From NCBI GenBank assembly GCA_914767885.1, contig CAJZBQ010000051.1:442001-506000 (forward strand): a stretch of 64,000 nt of DNA, in the 5' to 3' direction. Both the position numbers and the translations under genes were made by a program. Source of the DNA: Blepharisma stoltei (lineage: Eukaryota; Ciliophora; Heterotrichea; Heterotrichida; Blepharismidae). Below are positions 22,757-33,848 of the stretch, piece by piece (within the stretch, counting starts at the first letter, position 1; each line of letters starts with the position of its first letter). Under the pieces are notes generated by a model. That model searched no databases, was not told where the DNA came from, and saw only the letters and a list, made by a program, of their open reading frames with translations.

Positions 22757-24820
22757 ATGTCGGCTGAACAGAGATCTTGGGCTTTGCATGGCTTCGAATT
22801 AGGAAAATCCCTAGACCAACAAATTCAATCTCGAGTCGAAGAAGGCTATGGTCTTGTAACTAATAATTAGAATCCTACTAGAAACTCAGAACTATCAAAA
22901 AAATATGAAGGAATCGGGAATATATGAAGCTGAATATCAAGATTTCCCAATATTTCTTCAGCAGAAGGCATTTTAAAAATAATTGAGTCAAGCGAAGGGG
23001 CAAGCAAAACTCATAACCAAGGGTCAAATGTGGTTTATTCCAGCCCAGAAAGAAGCAAATGTCTTGCATTATGCGGATGAGGAGACCTCTCAGACAAAAG
23101 AAACCTTGAGGCAGTCTGCAAATCTTTAGAAGACCAAGGAAATTGCACAAAAAGTGCTATGCTAGCTACCATGAGTTTTAATCTTGAAAGAGCTTGCACA
23201 GCCTTGAAATCAGTGGAGTCTGAGCATTATGCATTAGTTTCGATATTACAGACAATGCAGTTTGATGATTCTCAAGCAAAAATTAAACATTTATATCAAA
23301 GATTAGCTTCTCAGATACCTGATATATATGCGAGCTCGATACTGAGGTTTTTAGCAGGTCCAGAAGAATATAATAGAATACTATCAACGCTTGCAATTTC
23401 AGATAAGGTTGGCTTTGGCTGCCGATTTCTATCAGATGCTCAATTAAGAGCTTTTTTACGAACTGAGCTAGAAAATGCTAAAGAGCAAGGAAATCTTGAT
23501 GGTATCATGATTTCTGGATTTACGATAGACTCATTGCCAATTATGAGGAATTATCTAGACAGAACTGGTGATGTCCAAACGACAGCTTTATTATCAATTT
23601 TTGCCCAAAGCTCGTTTACTAATGACGATCTTCAAAGTTGATCTAGCCATTACAAAGAAATTCTAAACAGACTTGAATTGTGACACGCAAGATGCAAGCT
23701 TGAAATTGATGAAAGTGAAATTATCAAAAAAACAAAAGAGAAAGGAAAAGCAATGAGGTGCTATTATTGCGGGAATTCTTGGGTTGTCCGAAAAAACCAT
23801 CAGTTATTTTTGGTGCCTTTTTTCCAATCAAAATGATGGTAAATTAAAATTCCTGGGTTTTCCAAGTAAAACCTAAATGATTGCTTTCAGAAAAAAAAAA
23901 CAAATGGTTGTTTTGCAAACTATACAGGAAAAAAAAATACTATTAAAAGTATTTTATCAGATTTAATTATCACAAATAAAGATAAATCTGCAGAAATTAG
24001 ATAAATAATAATAGAGCTACTAAAGTTAAAGTTTAATAACCAAATGCTAAATGAGTAAAATTATATCATAGTGTTTGCTCAAATGCATACTAATAACTAT
24101 TGAAAAAACCCAAATAACAGGGAAAACTCTAATAAATTTTAAATTAATATGTTTGCGCAGATAAGAGTGGTCAAAGCAACGACAAATTCAGTTTTTTTTA
24201 TGGAAAAAAAACACATGAAAATTTAATTGAAAAATAAACCATGATAAAACCTAATAGTAAATTTATCATCATTATTCCAGGAAAAAACCTTTTACAATTT
24301 ACATTAAATAATGCAATAAGCTTTATAAAATTAATGGTAGAAATGAAGTAGGAAATGCTCACTGCACTCTTTCCCTCTTTTTGAGCTCAAAATGACTACT
24401 AGCACCGTGAGCGAAAAAAAATTTTTTTGCTCACGGAGGGAAAGAGAGTTTTTTGATCGGACAACCCGGAATTCTTTAGCTTTGCCTGATATGGTTGGGG
24501 TTTTAACTGTCAACAAAAGGGGAGATTCACATTCAAGCTCAAAGCCAAATATTAGTCATTGTCCCAATTGCCCTAATGCGCTGCCGAGATGTGCTATTTG
24601 CTTGATTCCGTTTTCTTCAATAAATCCGTTTTTTGAAATGGCGAGGGCTTTCCAAAACCCGAAGAATCCTTCACCATCTGTGAAATTTGATGAGTGGTTC
24701 ACTTGGTGTGAAAAATGCCACCATGGCGGACATACAGGGCATATTCTTAATTGGTTTACGGATTGCAATGAATGCCCTGTTGTTGGGTGTAGCTGCACAT
24801 GCAATAGTTTGGATCCTTAA
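22757..24820 (+). CDS. MIOS: MIOS (GATOR2 subunit), lacking the WD40 part, interrupted
   Basis: Removing the intron 22856-22870 and element L (23781-24476) gives 1353 nt = 450 aa. The alpha-solenoid matches MIOS: ALCGW near 85, VGFGCRFLSDAQLRAFL, GNLDGIMISGFTIDSLPIM and YLDRTGDVQT. The C-terminal RING-like zinc domain is complete: CYYCG, HCPNCPNALPRCAICL, WFTWCEKCHHGGHTGHIL, ECPVVGCSCTCNSLD. MIOS acts in GATOR2, which relays amino-acid status to TORC1 at lysosomes. Animal MIOS is about 875 aa with an N-terminal WD40 propeller; here the first ATG falls after that region, and the 250 bp upstream show no propeller. Either it is absent or lies beyond an undetected element. Confidence 0.88.
23781..24467. 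mobile_element. Element L: Mutator-like ends with 9-bp duplication
   Basis: 687 bp with terminal repeats GGGTTGTCCG and CGGACAACCC, flanked by GGAATTCTT (23772-23780, 24468-24476). A 9-bp duplication with such termini resembles Mutator-type elements. Near its right end a separate palindrome lies at about 24366-24451 (CTCTTTCCCTC...CCGTGAGCG...CGCTCACGG...GAGGGAAAGAGAG), related to family B arms. It splits the MIOS zinc domain between CYYCGNS and LALPD. The interior is AT-rich with no transposase. Confidence 0.72.
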
Positions 24821-24881
24821 TTAATGAAAATTATTATTTATGAGGTAAAAATAGAAAATTCTAATTAATCGTATAAAATCA

Positions 24882-27663
24882 TTACTTAGGAGTAGTTATG
24901 AGCCTTTTTATATTTGGAATCATCAAGCTTAACTCTCTTCTGTTTTCTTCCAAATCTCTCTTTTCTTTTTCAAGCAGTGATTTTTCTATACAAAGTTCAC
25001 GCTTTTCAGCTTGAAATTTCTTAATTTTTGTAATCAATTCTTTATTTTCTTCTTTTATTCTCATCAAAAATTAAATAGTGACTTATCCGGCCCTCTCCAT
25101 ACCCTCGGGTTTTTTGGGTTTAAGAGGGATTGGGCCTAGAAATTTGTACCCATAATGTTTTTTTTTCCTGATCGGAACTCCATGAAGTTTTTTTTTTACC
25201 CCGACCCATAGGCAAGTAGGCTAGAGGCCGCAAGACAACTCCAACCTTCTGGATGCGAAGAGTAATGGAGAAGATAAGGAGGATTCAGATTTGCCTCCTA
25301 CCTCCAATCTTTGAGTAGAAGGTACCAACTGCTAGGAGTTATCCAAGGATGTATATGGGTGCGTCTTCATGAGAGATGCTGACGTCACCATTTTTTGGTG
25401 ACTTCGAGAAAAGGGCGTAAGTGCAACCCAATGCCTAGAGCGAGGAGTCTGAAGTCAGTGAATGCTGGGAGGGTTGAAATAAACTCCGAAGACTCATTTT
25501 AACTTTTAATCTAATCTAATCTCTTTTATTCTCATTTTTTCGTTTTCAAATTCTAATAAATCTTTCTCAAGTTTCAATCTTTTACTCTCCAAGTCTTCTT
25601 TTCCTTCGCAATTTTTCTTTTCCTGGCTTTTAAACCATCCTAGCTTTTCTGTTTCTTTTTTAAGTACTTTTCATTCTTCGTCAATGATTTTTCTACATTT
25701 TAGCACTTCTTGTCTCTGTTCATCCATGCGTGTCCATTCTTCATCTAAAGCAATCCTATGACAGTCATATTTTTTTTCTTGCACTGTGATATATGTCAGT
25801 CTTTCTGAGCACTGCTTTTCTCTTTCAGCCAATTTCTTTTGCCTTTCATTGACTTCTTTTATTTTTTCTTTTAAGAGCTTTTTTTTCTCTAGAAACTTTT
25901 CTTGTTCTTTTATGAATTCTTCTTTGGTAGAATCTAAAGTTGTGGCTGTAGATTTACTAGAGTTTCTATGGTATTTATGAAAATCATCTTTTGTGATGTC
26001 GAGAGAAAAAGCAGTCGAGCTATTTGAGTTTCTTTGGAACTTATTTTGAGTTAAATCAATACAGTCAATAAAAATTGATGACTTTGAGAGGTCTTCGTTC
26101 ATCACAAAAGAGTTTTCATCTTGCTTTTGAAAAGTGATTCTGGCTGGATCTGCAATAGATTGATCAAGGCAAATCGATAAATCTTGCTCAGAACAGTTTG
26201 AACTGAACTTTTGATGCTGCTCTTTAGGATGATCGATTTTTGAATTTTCCAGCAAGCTGGTTAGAGAAATATTGGAGTAGCTTTTATCTTGTTTGTCACT
26301 ATTTTTTGTAACGATTTCTGAGATCAGTTGCTCAATAAGCATTTCAAGCTCATAAATTCTTACTTGGGCAGCATCATGAATGCAGTTTGATAAAATATCT
26401 TTCATATCATCTCTATCGTTTTCATATGAAATTTTTGATTGAAGGCTAATTATTTCTTCTTCTAACTGATGAGAATAAGCTATATAATCTACCTCGATTT
26501 TATTTTCAATAAACTCTCTATCAGTGAATGACTCACTAATAGGTGGCTTGGCTTGCAATAAATAGTTAATTTTTTCAGTTTTATTTGGGGTTTTCATATT
26601 TAGATATTCAGAAAAAATGGGCAAAGAGAGCCTTTGGGCTTCAATTTCGTCTGCATAGTTTACTTTGATTCTGATTGACGCTAAGCCGACTTGCAAGGTG
26701 AATTCTACTGGACACCCAAATTCTTCCATTTCACTGATTATCTCATTAACTCTGTTGCCAGCTGCTTTGATATCGTCTGGAGAGCATTCTAATTCTATAT
26801 CTTCGCTTAAATTTATTTCTTTGTGTGTGCTAGCCTGCTCATTTCCTTTAATTATCTCAAGGGCTTCATTAAACAGCGTCTGCAGTTCCATTTCAGTATT
26901 ATCTTTATTGCTCTCTATGATATCTCTCCCTATTATTTCTTGCAATGAACTTTTGAAGTTTTCTACTTGCTCTACATACATTTCAACCTCTTTACATTTT
27001 GCGTTTTCTTTTTCCTCCATCAGATTTTTCAATAATTCTGCATTTTTTTCATTTTTTGATTTTAGTCTTTCATTTTCTCTTTGCAAGCTCTCTATATTTT
27101 CTATCTCTTCTTTTATTTTTTCAATCTCCGTTCGAAGCCCTTCATTTTCGTTTCTCAAAATTTCAATTTGATTTTCTTTTTTTTCAATCTCATCTTTCAC
27201 TGGGATATATTATTATAAATTATTTGTAATTTAATTATGTAAAATGTGTGTAAATTTCCCCATCCTCTTTCAGCGCATCCTCCGCTTCAGTGATTTTTTT
27301 CTTCATCATCCTAAACTCAGTTTTTTTCTGGGCAATTTCTTCTAATGCTTGATTTAAAGCTTTTGCTTTTTGCTCAAGTTTGATTTCTAGTTCTTCATTT
27401 TTTTCCTTTTCAATTTCCAAGTCACTCTTTAAAAGCTCAATTTCAGTTAAATTTGTAATATCATCAAGCGGTGTCCTTTCAATATGTGATGATTTTGTTT
27501 TTGAATGCTTGGCTGAATATATATAATATTTTGTGTCTGGGGCTGTTGTGGAGACTATAAGCTCTCTATCAGTTGAAATTGGGGTTTCTTCCTATTTATT
27601 TTTTACAGTTCCTCCTTCTATATAAGAGTTTCCAAATCTTTTAGAAATTGGAGTTCTTAACAT
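24882..27663 (-). CDS. Long coiled-coil protein, interrupted by SINE-like J1 and a 43-bp IES
   Basis: Removing the 15-nt intron 27592-27606, the short IES (43 bp, 27210-27252) and J1 (471 bp) gives 2253 nt = 750 aa. The N-terminus is MLRTPISKRFGNSY, disordered to about 90. Three coiled-coil blocks follow: about 90-215, a shorter one at about 360-420, and about 575-750. A possible small globular domain, EFGCPVEFTLQVGLASIRIK, lies near 305. The first exon was found by reading upstream of the intron. No GT...AG intron fits the 27.2-kb gap, and the downstream piece lacks a nearby ATG, so a short IES is the best reading. The function is unknown; it may be cytoskeletal. Its start lies 125 bp from the divergent CK1 start. 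Confidence 0.78.
25065..25521 (+). mobile_element. SINE-like element J1
   Basis: Flanked by TCTTTTATTCTCAT (25051-25064, 25522-25535). It contains the family hairpin GACGTCACCATTTTTTGGTG near 25381 and ends with a TAATC/TAATCT tandem tail. Removal joins ENEKMRIK to EENKELITK in the coiled-coil gene in frame. Confidence 0.82.
27210..27250. mobile_element. Element O: short TA-bounded IES (43 bp including one TA)
   Basis: AT-rich sequence between TA at 27208-27209 and 27251-27252. It carries in-frame stops and no GT...AG intron fits. Removing 43 bp joins GEIY to IPVKDEIEKKE, and this length is needed for the 750-aa frame. No terminal inverted repeat is obvious at this size. Confidence 0.6.
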
Positions 27664-27788
27664 TTTAAATTAAATTATGAAAAATGAAATAATAATTAAG
27701 AAATTGAATTGGGGGATTAGAACTTGGCTTAGAGTTAATTTATCTTGTTTGAAAATTTCATCATTCATTTTGAAGCCAAATAATAAAA

Positions 27789-28856
27789 ATGCTTGATATT
27801 CGGGTTGGAGGCAGATACCGTATTGGCAAAAAAATAGGCAGCGGCTCATTTGGAGAAATTTACCTCGGAGTAGACATCCAGACAAATGAAGAAGTCGCGA
27901 TAAAACTTGAAAAAATTGAGTCAAGGCACGCTCAGCTGATATACGAAAGTAAGCTCATAAGACTTCTCCAAGGTGGGCCAGGTCTTCCCGGAATTCTCTG
28001 ATATGGCATAGAAGGGAATTTCAATGCGATGGTTATGGAATTATTAGGTCCAAGCCTCGAAGACCTTTTTAATTTTTGTAATAGGCGATTTACGTTGAAA
28101 ACCGTTCTTATGCTTGCTGACCAAATGATTTGTAGAGTAGAGTACGTGCACTCAAAAAATTTTATACATAGAGATATTAAACCCGATAACTTTTTAATCG
28201 GACTTGGCAAGCGGAGCAGTTTGCTGTATATCATTGATTTTGGGCTCGCAAAAAAATACAGAGACCCTAAAACTCATGTACATATTCCTTATATTGAGGG
28301 GAAAAACCTCACAGGGACAGCAAGGTATGCATCAGTTAATACACATATCGGGATTGAGCAATCCCGAAGAGACGATTTAGAGTCAATTGCTTATGTGCTG
28401 ATGTACTTTTTAAGAGGAAGCTTGCCATGGCAAGGAATTTCAGCTCATGGAAAACAGGAAAAGTATCAGAAAATTAAGGAGTCAAAAATCAATACAAGTG
28501 TAGAAATGCTTTGCAGAGGATTCCCTAATGAATTTATGACGTATATTAATTATTGCAGAGAACTTAAGTTTGAGGAAAAGCCAGATTATGGGTATCTAAG
28601 AAGGCTTTTTAAAGATTTGTTTGTAAGAGAAGGGTACGATTATGATTATGTATACGATTGGACGTTATTGAATTACTCCAATGCAAGACCATTGAGAAGC
28701 AGAGCTCACCATGAAGAAGAGAAAAAAGAAATTAGAAATGTAGATGTCAGCAGGGAAGTGGTAAATATAAGTGACAATGCTGAGAATAAGCAAATTGAAA
28801 GACAAGATACGAAGAAATCTGAAAAGAAAAGCAAAAATAAATGTGAAATCTTTTAA
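27789..28856 (+). CDS. Casein kinase 1 (CK1) with CaaX-like end
   Basis: 355 aa, uninterrupted. CK1 signatures: [11 protein letters not shown] at about 18, [40 protein letters not shown], and the CK1-specific [23 protein letters not shown] in place of APE. Two TGA codons read as Trp (ILWYGIE). CK1 kinases phosphorylate primed and acidic sites in many pathways. The tail after about residue 300 is charged and disordered, ending KNKCEIF. A C-terminal Cys-Glu-Ile-Phe fits a prenylation CaaX box, suggesting membrane anchoring; this is an inference. Confidence 0.92.
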
Positions 28857-29006
28857 ATAAATTAAAAAATCTATGTTTTTATAAAATCTGGACACTTTAT
28901 TTTAAAAATCGTAAAACTTATTTTATACCTGCATAAATATGCATCTCTGAGAGCAAGCTAAATCTTTTGTGTGCTCTTATCATATTGACATATTTTTTAG
29001 CCACTC

Positions 29007-30332
29007 ATGAGCCAGCAACGCAAGCAACAAAGAGAAGAAGATATCCAACTTCTACTTGCCGTTAAAGCCCACCTTGGCACTCCAAATGTCTCAGAACAAA
29101 TGAAGCCTTATGTTTTCCAAAAACGTGCAGATGGCTTAAACATCATTCACTTAGGTAAGACTTGGGAAAAATTAATGCTCGCAGCCAGAGCTATTGTAGC
29201 AGTTGAAAACCCAGCCGATGTCATCGTCATTAGCGCTAGACCATATGGACAACGTGCAGTTCTGAAATTCTCACAATACACTGAAACTTCTTATCTAGCT
29301 GGCAGATGGACTCCAGGAACTTTCACAAACCAGAAAATCCCTAAATTTATGGAGCCAAGGCTTATTATTGTTACAGACCCACTTACAGACCACCAGGCTT
29401 TAATTGAAGCCTCATATGCCAATGTCCCAACAATTGCATTCTGTGACACCGATTCACCAATGAAATTTGTTGACATTGCAGTTCCTTGTAACAACAAAAG
29501 ACATTTTTTTTGCCAGGTGACGCCAAAACAAAAAGGCGTCACCTGGAGGCCATGGAGCAAGGAAGTGTCAGGGGGTGAGTTTTGCTAACAAAATTGGGCC
29601 TTTCCCTAGGCCCTTGAGGTGTGCGGCAGCAATTTTGGACGGACTTCACGGCGAGAAGGAAGTGAGGATGCTTCGTGCGGAGCTTGGGGCGTGAAGAAGG
29701 CGCGGAACATCATCTCCAGAGCCAATACCCCTCTGGAGTAGGAACCCGTGGCCGCTAGGTCCGGAAGCTAAATGAACAAGGGTCTCTCCTGTAGATGGTG
29801 ACGTCACCATTTTTGAGGACGTCACCAGAAAAGATGGAAACATAGTGATGAGAATTTAATTTAGCTGGAAATGAGTTGGTTTGTGGTTTCTGCTGAGTGA
29901 AAGATGCTTGGCGTGATGCTGATGTGCTGATGGTGCTAATGACGCTGCTGGTGCTGATTTGGTGGGTAACGTAGGGTAGGGTAACCGTAATTCTTTTCTT
30001 CTTGTAACAACAAAGCCAAAAACTCAATTGCAATGATGTACTGGTTATTAGCAAGAGAAGTACTTTATTTAAGAGGAGCTTTAAGCAGAACCCAACAGTG
30101 GGATGTTATGGTTGACTTGTTTATATGGAGAGACATAGAAGCCGAAGAAAGAGCTGCTAAAGAAAAAGGAGAAGCTGTAAGAGAAACAAGACAAAGGAAA
30201 AAAGAGCAATGGGATGAAGCAGGAGCAGAAGCTGCAGAACACCCAGCAGAAGAGCAGAACCTCGCTGAAGGAGAAAACTGGGAAGAAGGGCAAGGATGGA
30301 GTGAAGAACAACCAGCACAAGGCTGGGACTAA
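29007..30332 (+). CDS. RPSA: Small-subunit ribosomal protein uS2 (RPSA), interrupted
   Basis: Removing J2 (29499-30014) gives 810 nt = 269 aa. uS2 signatures are all present: [75 protein letters not shown], then [20 protein letters not shown] across the junction. The acidic C-terminus ends EEQPAQGWD, like the tail of eukaryotic RPSA. The protein sits at the head-platform junction of the 40S subunit and is essential for 40S maturation. The insertion therefore cannot persist in expressed DNA, making this a strong case for precise excision. Confidence 0.95.
29499..30000 (+). mobile_element. SINE-like element J2 in uS2 exon
   Basis: Flanked by CTTGTAACAACAAA (29485-29498, 30001-30014). It holds two hairpins: AGGTGACGCC/GGCGTCACCT near 29515-29548 and GGTGACGTCACC/GACGTCACC near 29797-29825, the latter shared with J1 and J3. 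The 3' end differs (TAACGTAGGGTAGGGTAACC), so the tail is a diverged version. It is distinctly GC-richer than the gene around it. Confidence 0.82.
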
Positions 30333-30375
30333 CTAATTCCTTTTTAGACATTTCTAGGTTGATTCTTTTAAATTA

Positions 30376-31074
30376 TTATGGCTGAGACGACATTTTTCTT
30401 TCGACTCTTTCAACTAATCCATCTACATATTCCTTTGCAGCAACTTCAGCTGGTGAGCTTAAAGAAGGTATAGCTGATTCTTGCAGTTTAGTTTCTATTT
30501 CGATATGCTGGTGGCCTTCATTATGAGTTTCGTGAACTGTATGATGAGACTCATGATGAGTGACTTCAGTGTGCTGTATATGTACCTCATGGCGGGTTTC
30601 TGTTATGACTTTATGCGTTTTTGTTTCGGAAAATTCAGATTTTTTCTCATTAACTTGTATATCAAATTTGTTTTCATGATGCCCTAGTTCATTTTTCTTT
30701 TCTTCTTGAGATTTTGGATGTTTTGATGCGGTATTTTTTTCTTTATGCTCTATTTGCTCTTGATTTTCAATTTTTGGATTGACTTGGCTAGGAATTTTTG
30801 GTTCAGAGCCTGGCTTAGTGGAATATTTGATTTTTTCTGGCTCTTTTCTGATTATTTTAGGATAGTCGCATGGCCTGGGTGCTCTTGGATTTGCTTCATC
30901 CCAAATAAATTCTTTTCCCTAAATATTAGTCACAGCTTGCTTGCATTTGAAATACTCTGCAGCAAATTTGATTATATCTTGAGGTTGTAAGCGGAGAATT
31001 TCTCGTGTTAAATCACGCAATATGTTTGGAAATTCTGGAGGTATTGGAAACTGCTGCAGGTACTTGCTTGCCAT
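30376..31074 (-). CDS. RIIa (dimerisation/docking) domain protein
   Basis: After removing the 15-nt intron 30919-30933 (GTGACTAATATTTAG), 684 nt encode 227 aa. It starts MASKYLQQFPIPPEFPNILR, followed by LTREILRLQPQDIIKFAAEYF, the RIIa fold used by PKA regulatory subunits and by sperm or axonemal proteins such as ROPN1, SPA17 and CABYR to bind A-kinase anchors. The rest is disordered, with a His-rich stretch near 150-185 (THHESHHTVHETHNEGHQH). There are no cyclic-nucleotide folds, so it is more likely an axonemal/radial-spoke-type adaptor than a PKA subunit. An upstream TTG-initiated extension is not needed. Confidence 0.8.
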
Positions 31075-31196
31075 AACTGCTTTGAAATTATTTAACTCTT
31101 TGTTCAATTATTTATCATTAATTGACTTATTGTTGTATATTTTAAATCAATCTAAAATTTACTATATATCTAAAGTAAGAATAAAAATATAAATTT

Positions 31197-33694
31197 ATGT
31201 CAACCGAACCTTCTCTCCCTAAATCAGCAGAGGCAGAGCACGAGTGCAAAGAAAGCTCATGCAAAAGATGCAGAGGTCATAAATGTGAAGAAAAACCCAA
31301 AGTTCCCAAACAGCGACAAAGACTTTTACCTGACAAATCTGAACATCTGGTTTTGTTTACTCCCCCCTTTTAGATTGGAACAAAAAATCGGTAAATTTCC
31401 ATTTTTTGGTATTTTAACCCTTTTAAATTGGAATTAAATCTTTTTATAGGAAATTTCTATACTAAATTTTTATAAAATAAGTTTTGACCTAATTTAATGG
31501 ATAAAATGCAAGTAGAATATTAGTTAAACAGTTTTCACACTGAATCTTTTAATTTTTTGAATTTTCTTCACAAACAAAATTTCATTATATCGTGTTCAAT
31601 TTATATGTTTTTTAATTTATAATGTAAAAAATAATTAATCCCATTTGAACTGGAACAGGATTTAGTTTCATTTAGGGGGGGGAAATTAAGATAAAGTATC
31701 CTTCTCTATATGAAAAACTCAGATCAGCCATTGTGCAGTTCAGACTGCTTGGAGAAGAAAAAGGCATCGGAAGAATGAGGAACAACCAAGAGCCAATGAT
31801 TTCAGAATGAAATGATCTTTTAGAAAACAAATTCAAAGAAATCAGAAGGAGAAAGCGACTGGATTTAGCAAAATATAATGTGATATCTTCTCTTGATGAC
31901 CTTACGATGAATGATATGAGAAGAAATAATTTACTGTCTGGAGAAGAAAAAATCACCACAAACTATGGCACAAAAACGTTCGCAGAAGTTATTGAGTCGT
32001 TGAAGAAGTCCCCATTTTTCATTAACTACATGAAAAGAAAAGAAGTAGAAAAAGAAATTTTAGAAATCGGTCCTGATTTATTTGCACAGATCGAGCTCGA
32101 AGTAGCTGAAGAGGTGATTGGAGAATATAATGACTATTTAGTTCAAGTCAAAAATTTAAGAAAAAAATACTTGCAGGAAAGAAGTAAAAAAAGTTCAGAT
32201 AAATTGAGGACAGAAAGCTCAAGAAGCTATGAAAATGGATCATTTACTGATAGATCATCACTGTATAGAAAATCGAATGATCGGCCTGCAAGTTTGTCAA
32301 GAGGGAAAATCACATATAAAAAAAACACTATTGATTTATACACAGGTGGACCAAATATTAAAAAATTTGAATGGAAAATATATTCATATGAAGATAGAAT
32401 CTGTGCTGCAATAAAAATTCAATCTCATATTAGAAGATATTTGGCTAGAAAACACTACATAGCATTAAAGCTTAACAGATTGAGACATAAAAACCGCTCA
32501 AAATCTGTTAATAGACCGAATAGAAAAACGCTTTCAACCCTTGAAGACGAAAAAATTTCGAAGCTTGAGCAGTTAATTTCTTTTATAAAAGAAAACGATT
32601 TAAAATCAATAAAAAAAATCACTCATACTTTTTCCATAGATGCTTTAAATTCAAAAGATAGCAGAGGAAATACAGCGCTTTATTATGCTTGTCAGCAGGG
32701 TTCTCTTCTTATGGTGTCATATTTGTGCACATTAGGTGCAAGTATTAATATAAAATGTGAAAAAAATTCCACTGCTTTGCATGCTGCATTTATGAGCGAT
32801 AATGCTGATCTTGTATACTACTTACTCTCCCCTCTCTGTGAGCGAGGAAAACAATTGGAAAAAGTCCTATTTTTAGGAAAATTTTTTAATATAAAACAAT
32901 TTTTCTCAAAAAATATTATGCTTGAAATAGTTATGGGAGGGCTTCTACAAGTAGAAAATAATTCATCTTATGGAGTAGAGACCCTCCGCAATATATGGAG
33001 TGGTTTATATACCAACATATAAACAATTATTATAATGAAATCTCTAGTTAATTTACTCTAAAGAATGAATTTGACTACTTAAATCAATATTAATTTCAAG
33101 ATTTCGAAAAAAAAATCAATAAAAAAATAAGCTGAAGGAAATTTTGTTGCTCACTCACGAAGGTGGGGAAAGTTAATAAATAGAGGAGGAGACTTAACTG
33201 TTTTTAATGATGATTTTTCAACTCCTTTAGATTATGCAAGTGGAAAATTAGCCTCTCTTCTTGGAGTCAACTTGAAGCAGCCTAAAGGGAAAATAGTAGA
33301 TAAAGGAGTAATTATGAAAAAATTCAAGCACGGAGCTCTCAGCTATTTAAGAAAGCATGAAAGGAGCAACACAGAAATTAAAAAGCAAGAAGCTATTTAT
33401 ACTGAAACTTCAGAAGAGCCAGAAATGCTGGCTACATTTCAAGTTAGAGAAATTCGAGAATACAGCCCACTATATCCTACTGAAAGATCTTTATCGCAAA
33501 TTTCTCTGATTTCTCAAGGAAATTTTTACGAAAAAGGAAACACCTATTCAAATATGGTTAAATTATATAAGAGGATTAAAGAAGACCAATGTCCACCTAT
33601 AAAAAGAATTTGTAGAACAAGGTCACAAATTTTGCGAGAGGAGAGAAATAAAATTTTGATGAAAGAAATGCCGAAAATTAAATTGCTGTCTTAA
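31197..33694 (+). CDS. Ankyrin-repeat and IQ-motif protein, interrupted twice
   Basis: Removing A4 (31360-31688) and B3 (32825-33175) gives 1818 nt = 605 aa. The N-terminus is Cys/Lys-rich (CKESSCKRCRGHKC). An IQ motif at about residue 300 (ICAAIKIQSHIRRYLARKHY) predicts calmodulin binding. Ankyrin repeats at about 365-455 read DSRGNTALYYACQQGSLLMV, NSTALHAAFMSDNADLVYYL and INRGGDLTVFNDDFSTPLDY; B3 splits the second repeat from the third. A basic disordered tail follows. One TGA=Trp lies in the first third. Possibly a calcium-responsive scaffold; no orthologue is recognised. Confidence 0.8.
31360..31685. mobile_element. MITE family A, copy A4
   Basis: Left end CTCCCCCCTTTTAGATTGG after TTA (31357-31359); right end decayed to TTTCATTTAGGGGGGGGAAA before TTA (31686-31688). 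Joining at TTA gives EHLVLFKIKYPS in frame. Confidence 0.8.
32825..33172. mobile_element. MITE family B, copy B3
   Basis: Left CTCTCCCCTCTCTGTGAGCG, right CTCACTCACGAAGGTGGGGAAAG, flanked by TTA (32822-32824, 33173-33175). Joining gives LVYYLINRGGDL in an ankyrin repeat. The right terminus has mutated from GGGAG. Confidence 0.8.
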
Positions 33695-33848
33695 TTAGGG
33701 TCAATCTATTACTATTGATAAATATTTTATAATTAATTACTTATAGGCTCTGCCAAAAATAAGATATGCAATCATCTTAAAAAGTGTAGTTAAAAACAAA
33801 CACATTTTTGTAGGTTGCAAGATCTTAATATTTAGCTTAATTAATCCA

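Noticed and set aside
23781..24467. A transposase or reverse transcriptase encoded within an element
   Set aside because: No element interior has a long conserved frame; DDE, RT or endonuclease motifs were not found in any.
27208..27252. An ordinary intron in the coiled-coil gene at 27.2 kb
   Set aside because: No GT donor exists on the coding strand near the left boundary, and 43 bp is unlike the uniform 15-nt introns.
30081..30351. Antisense frames opposite the uS2 tail
   Set aside because: Shadow of an acidic, GAA/GCA-rich coding tail.
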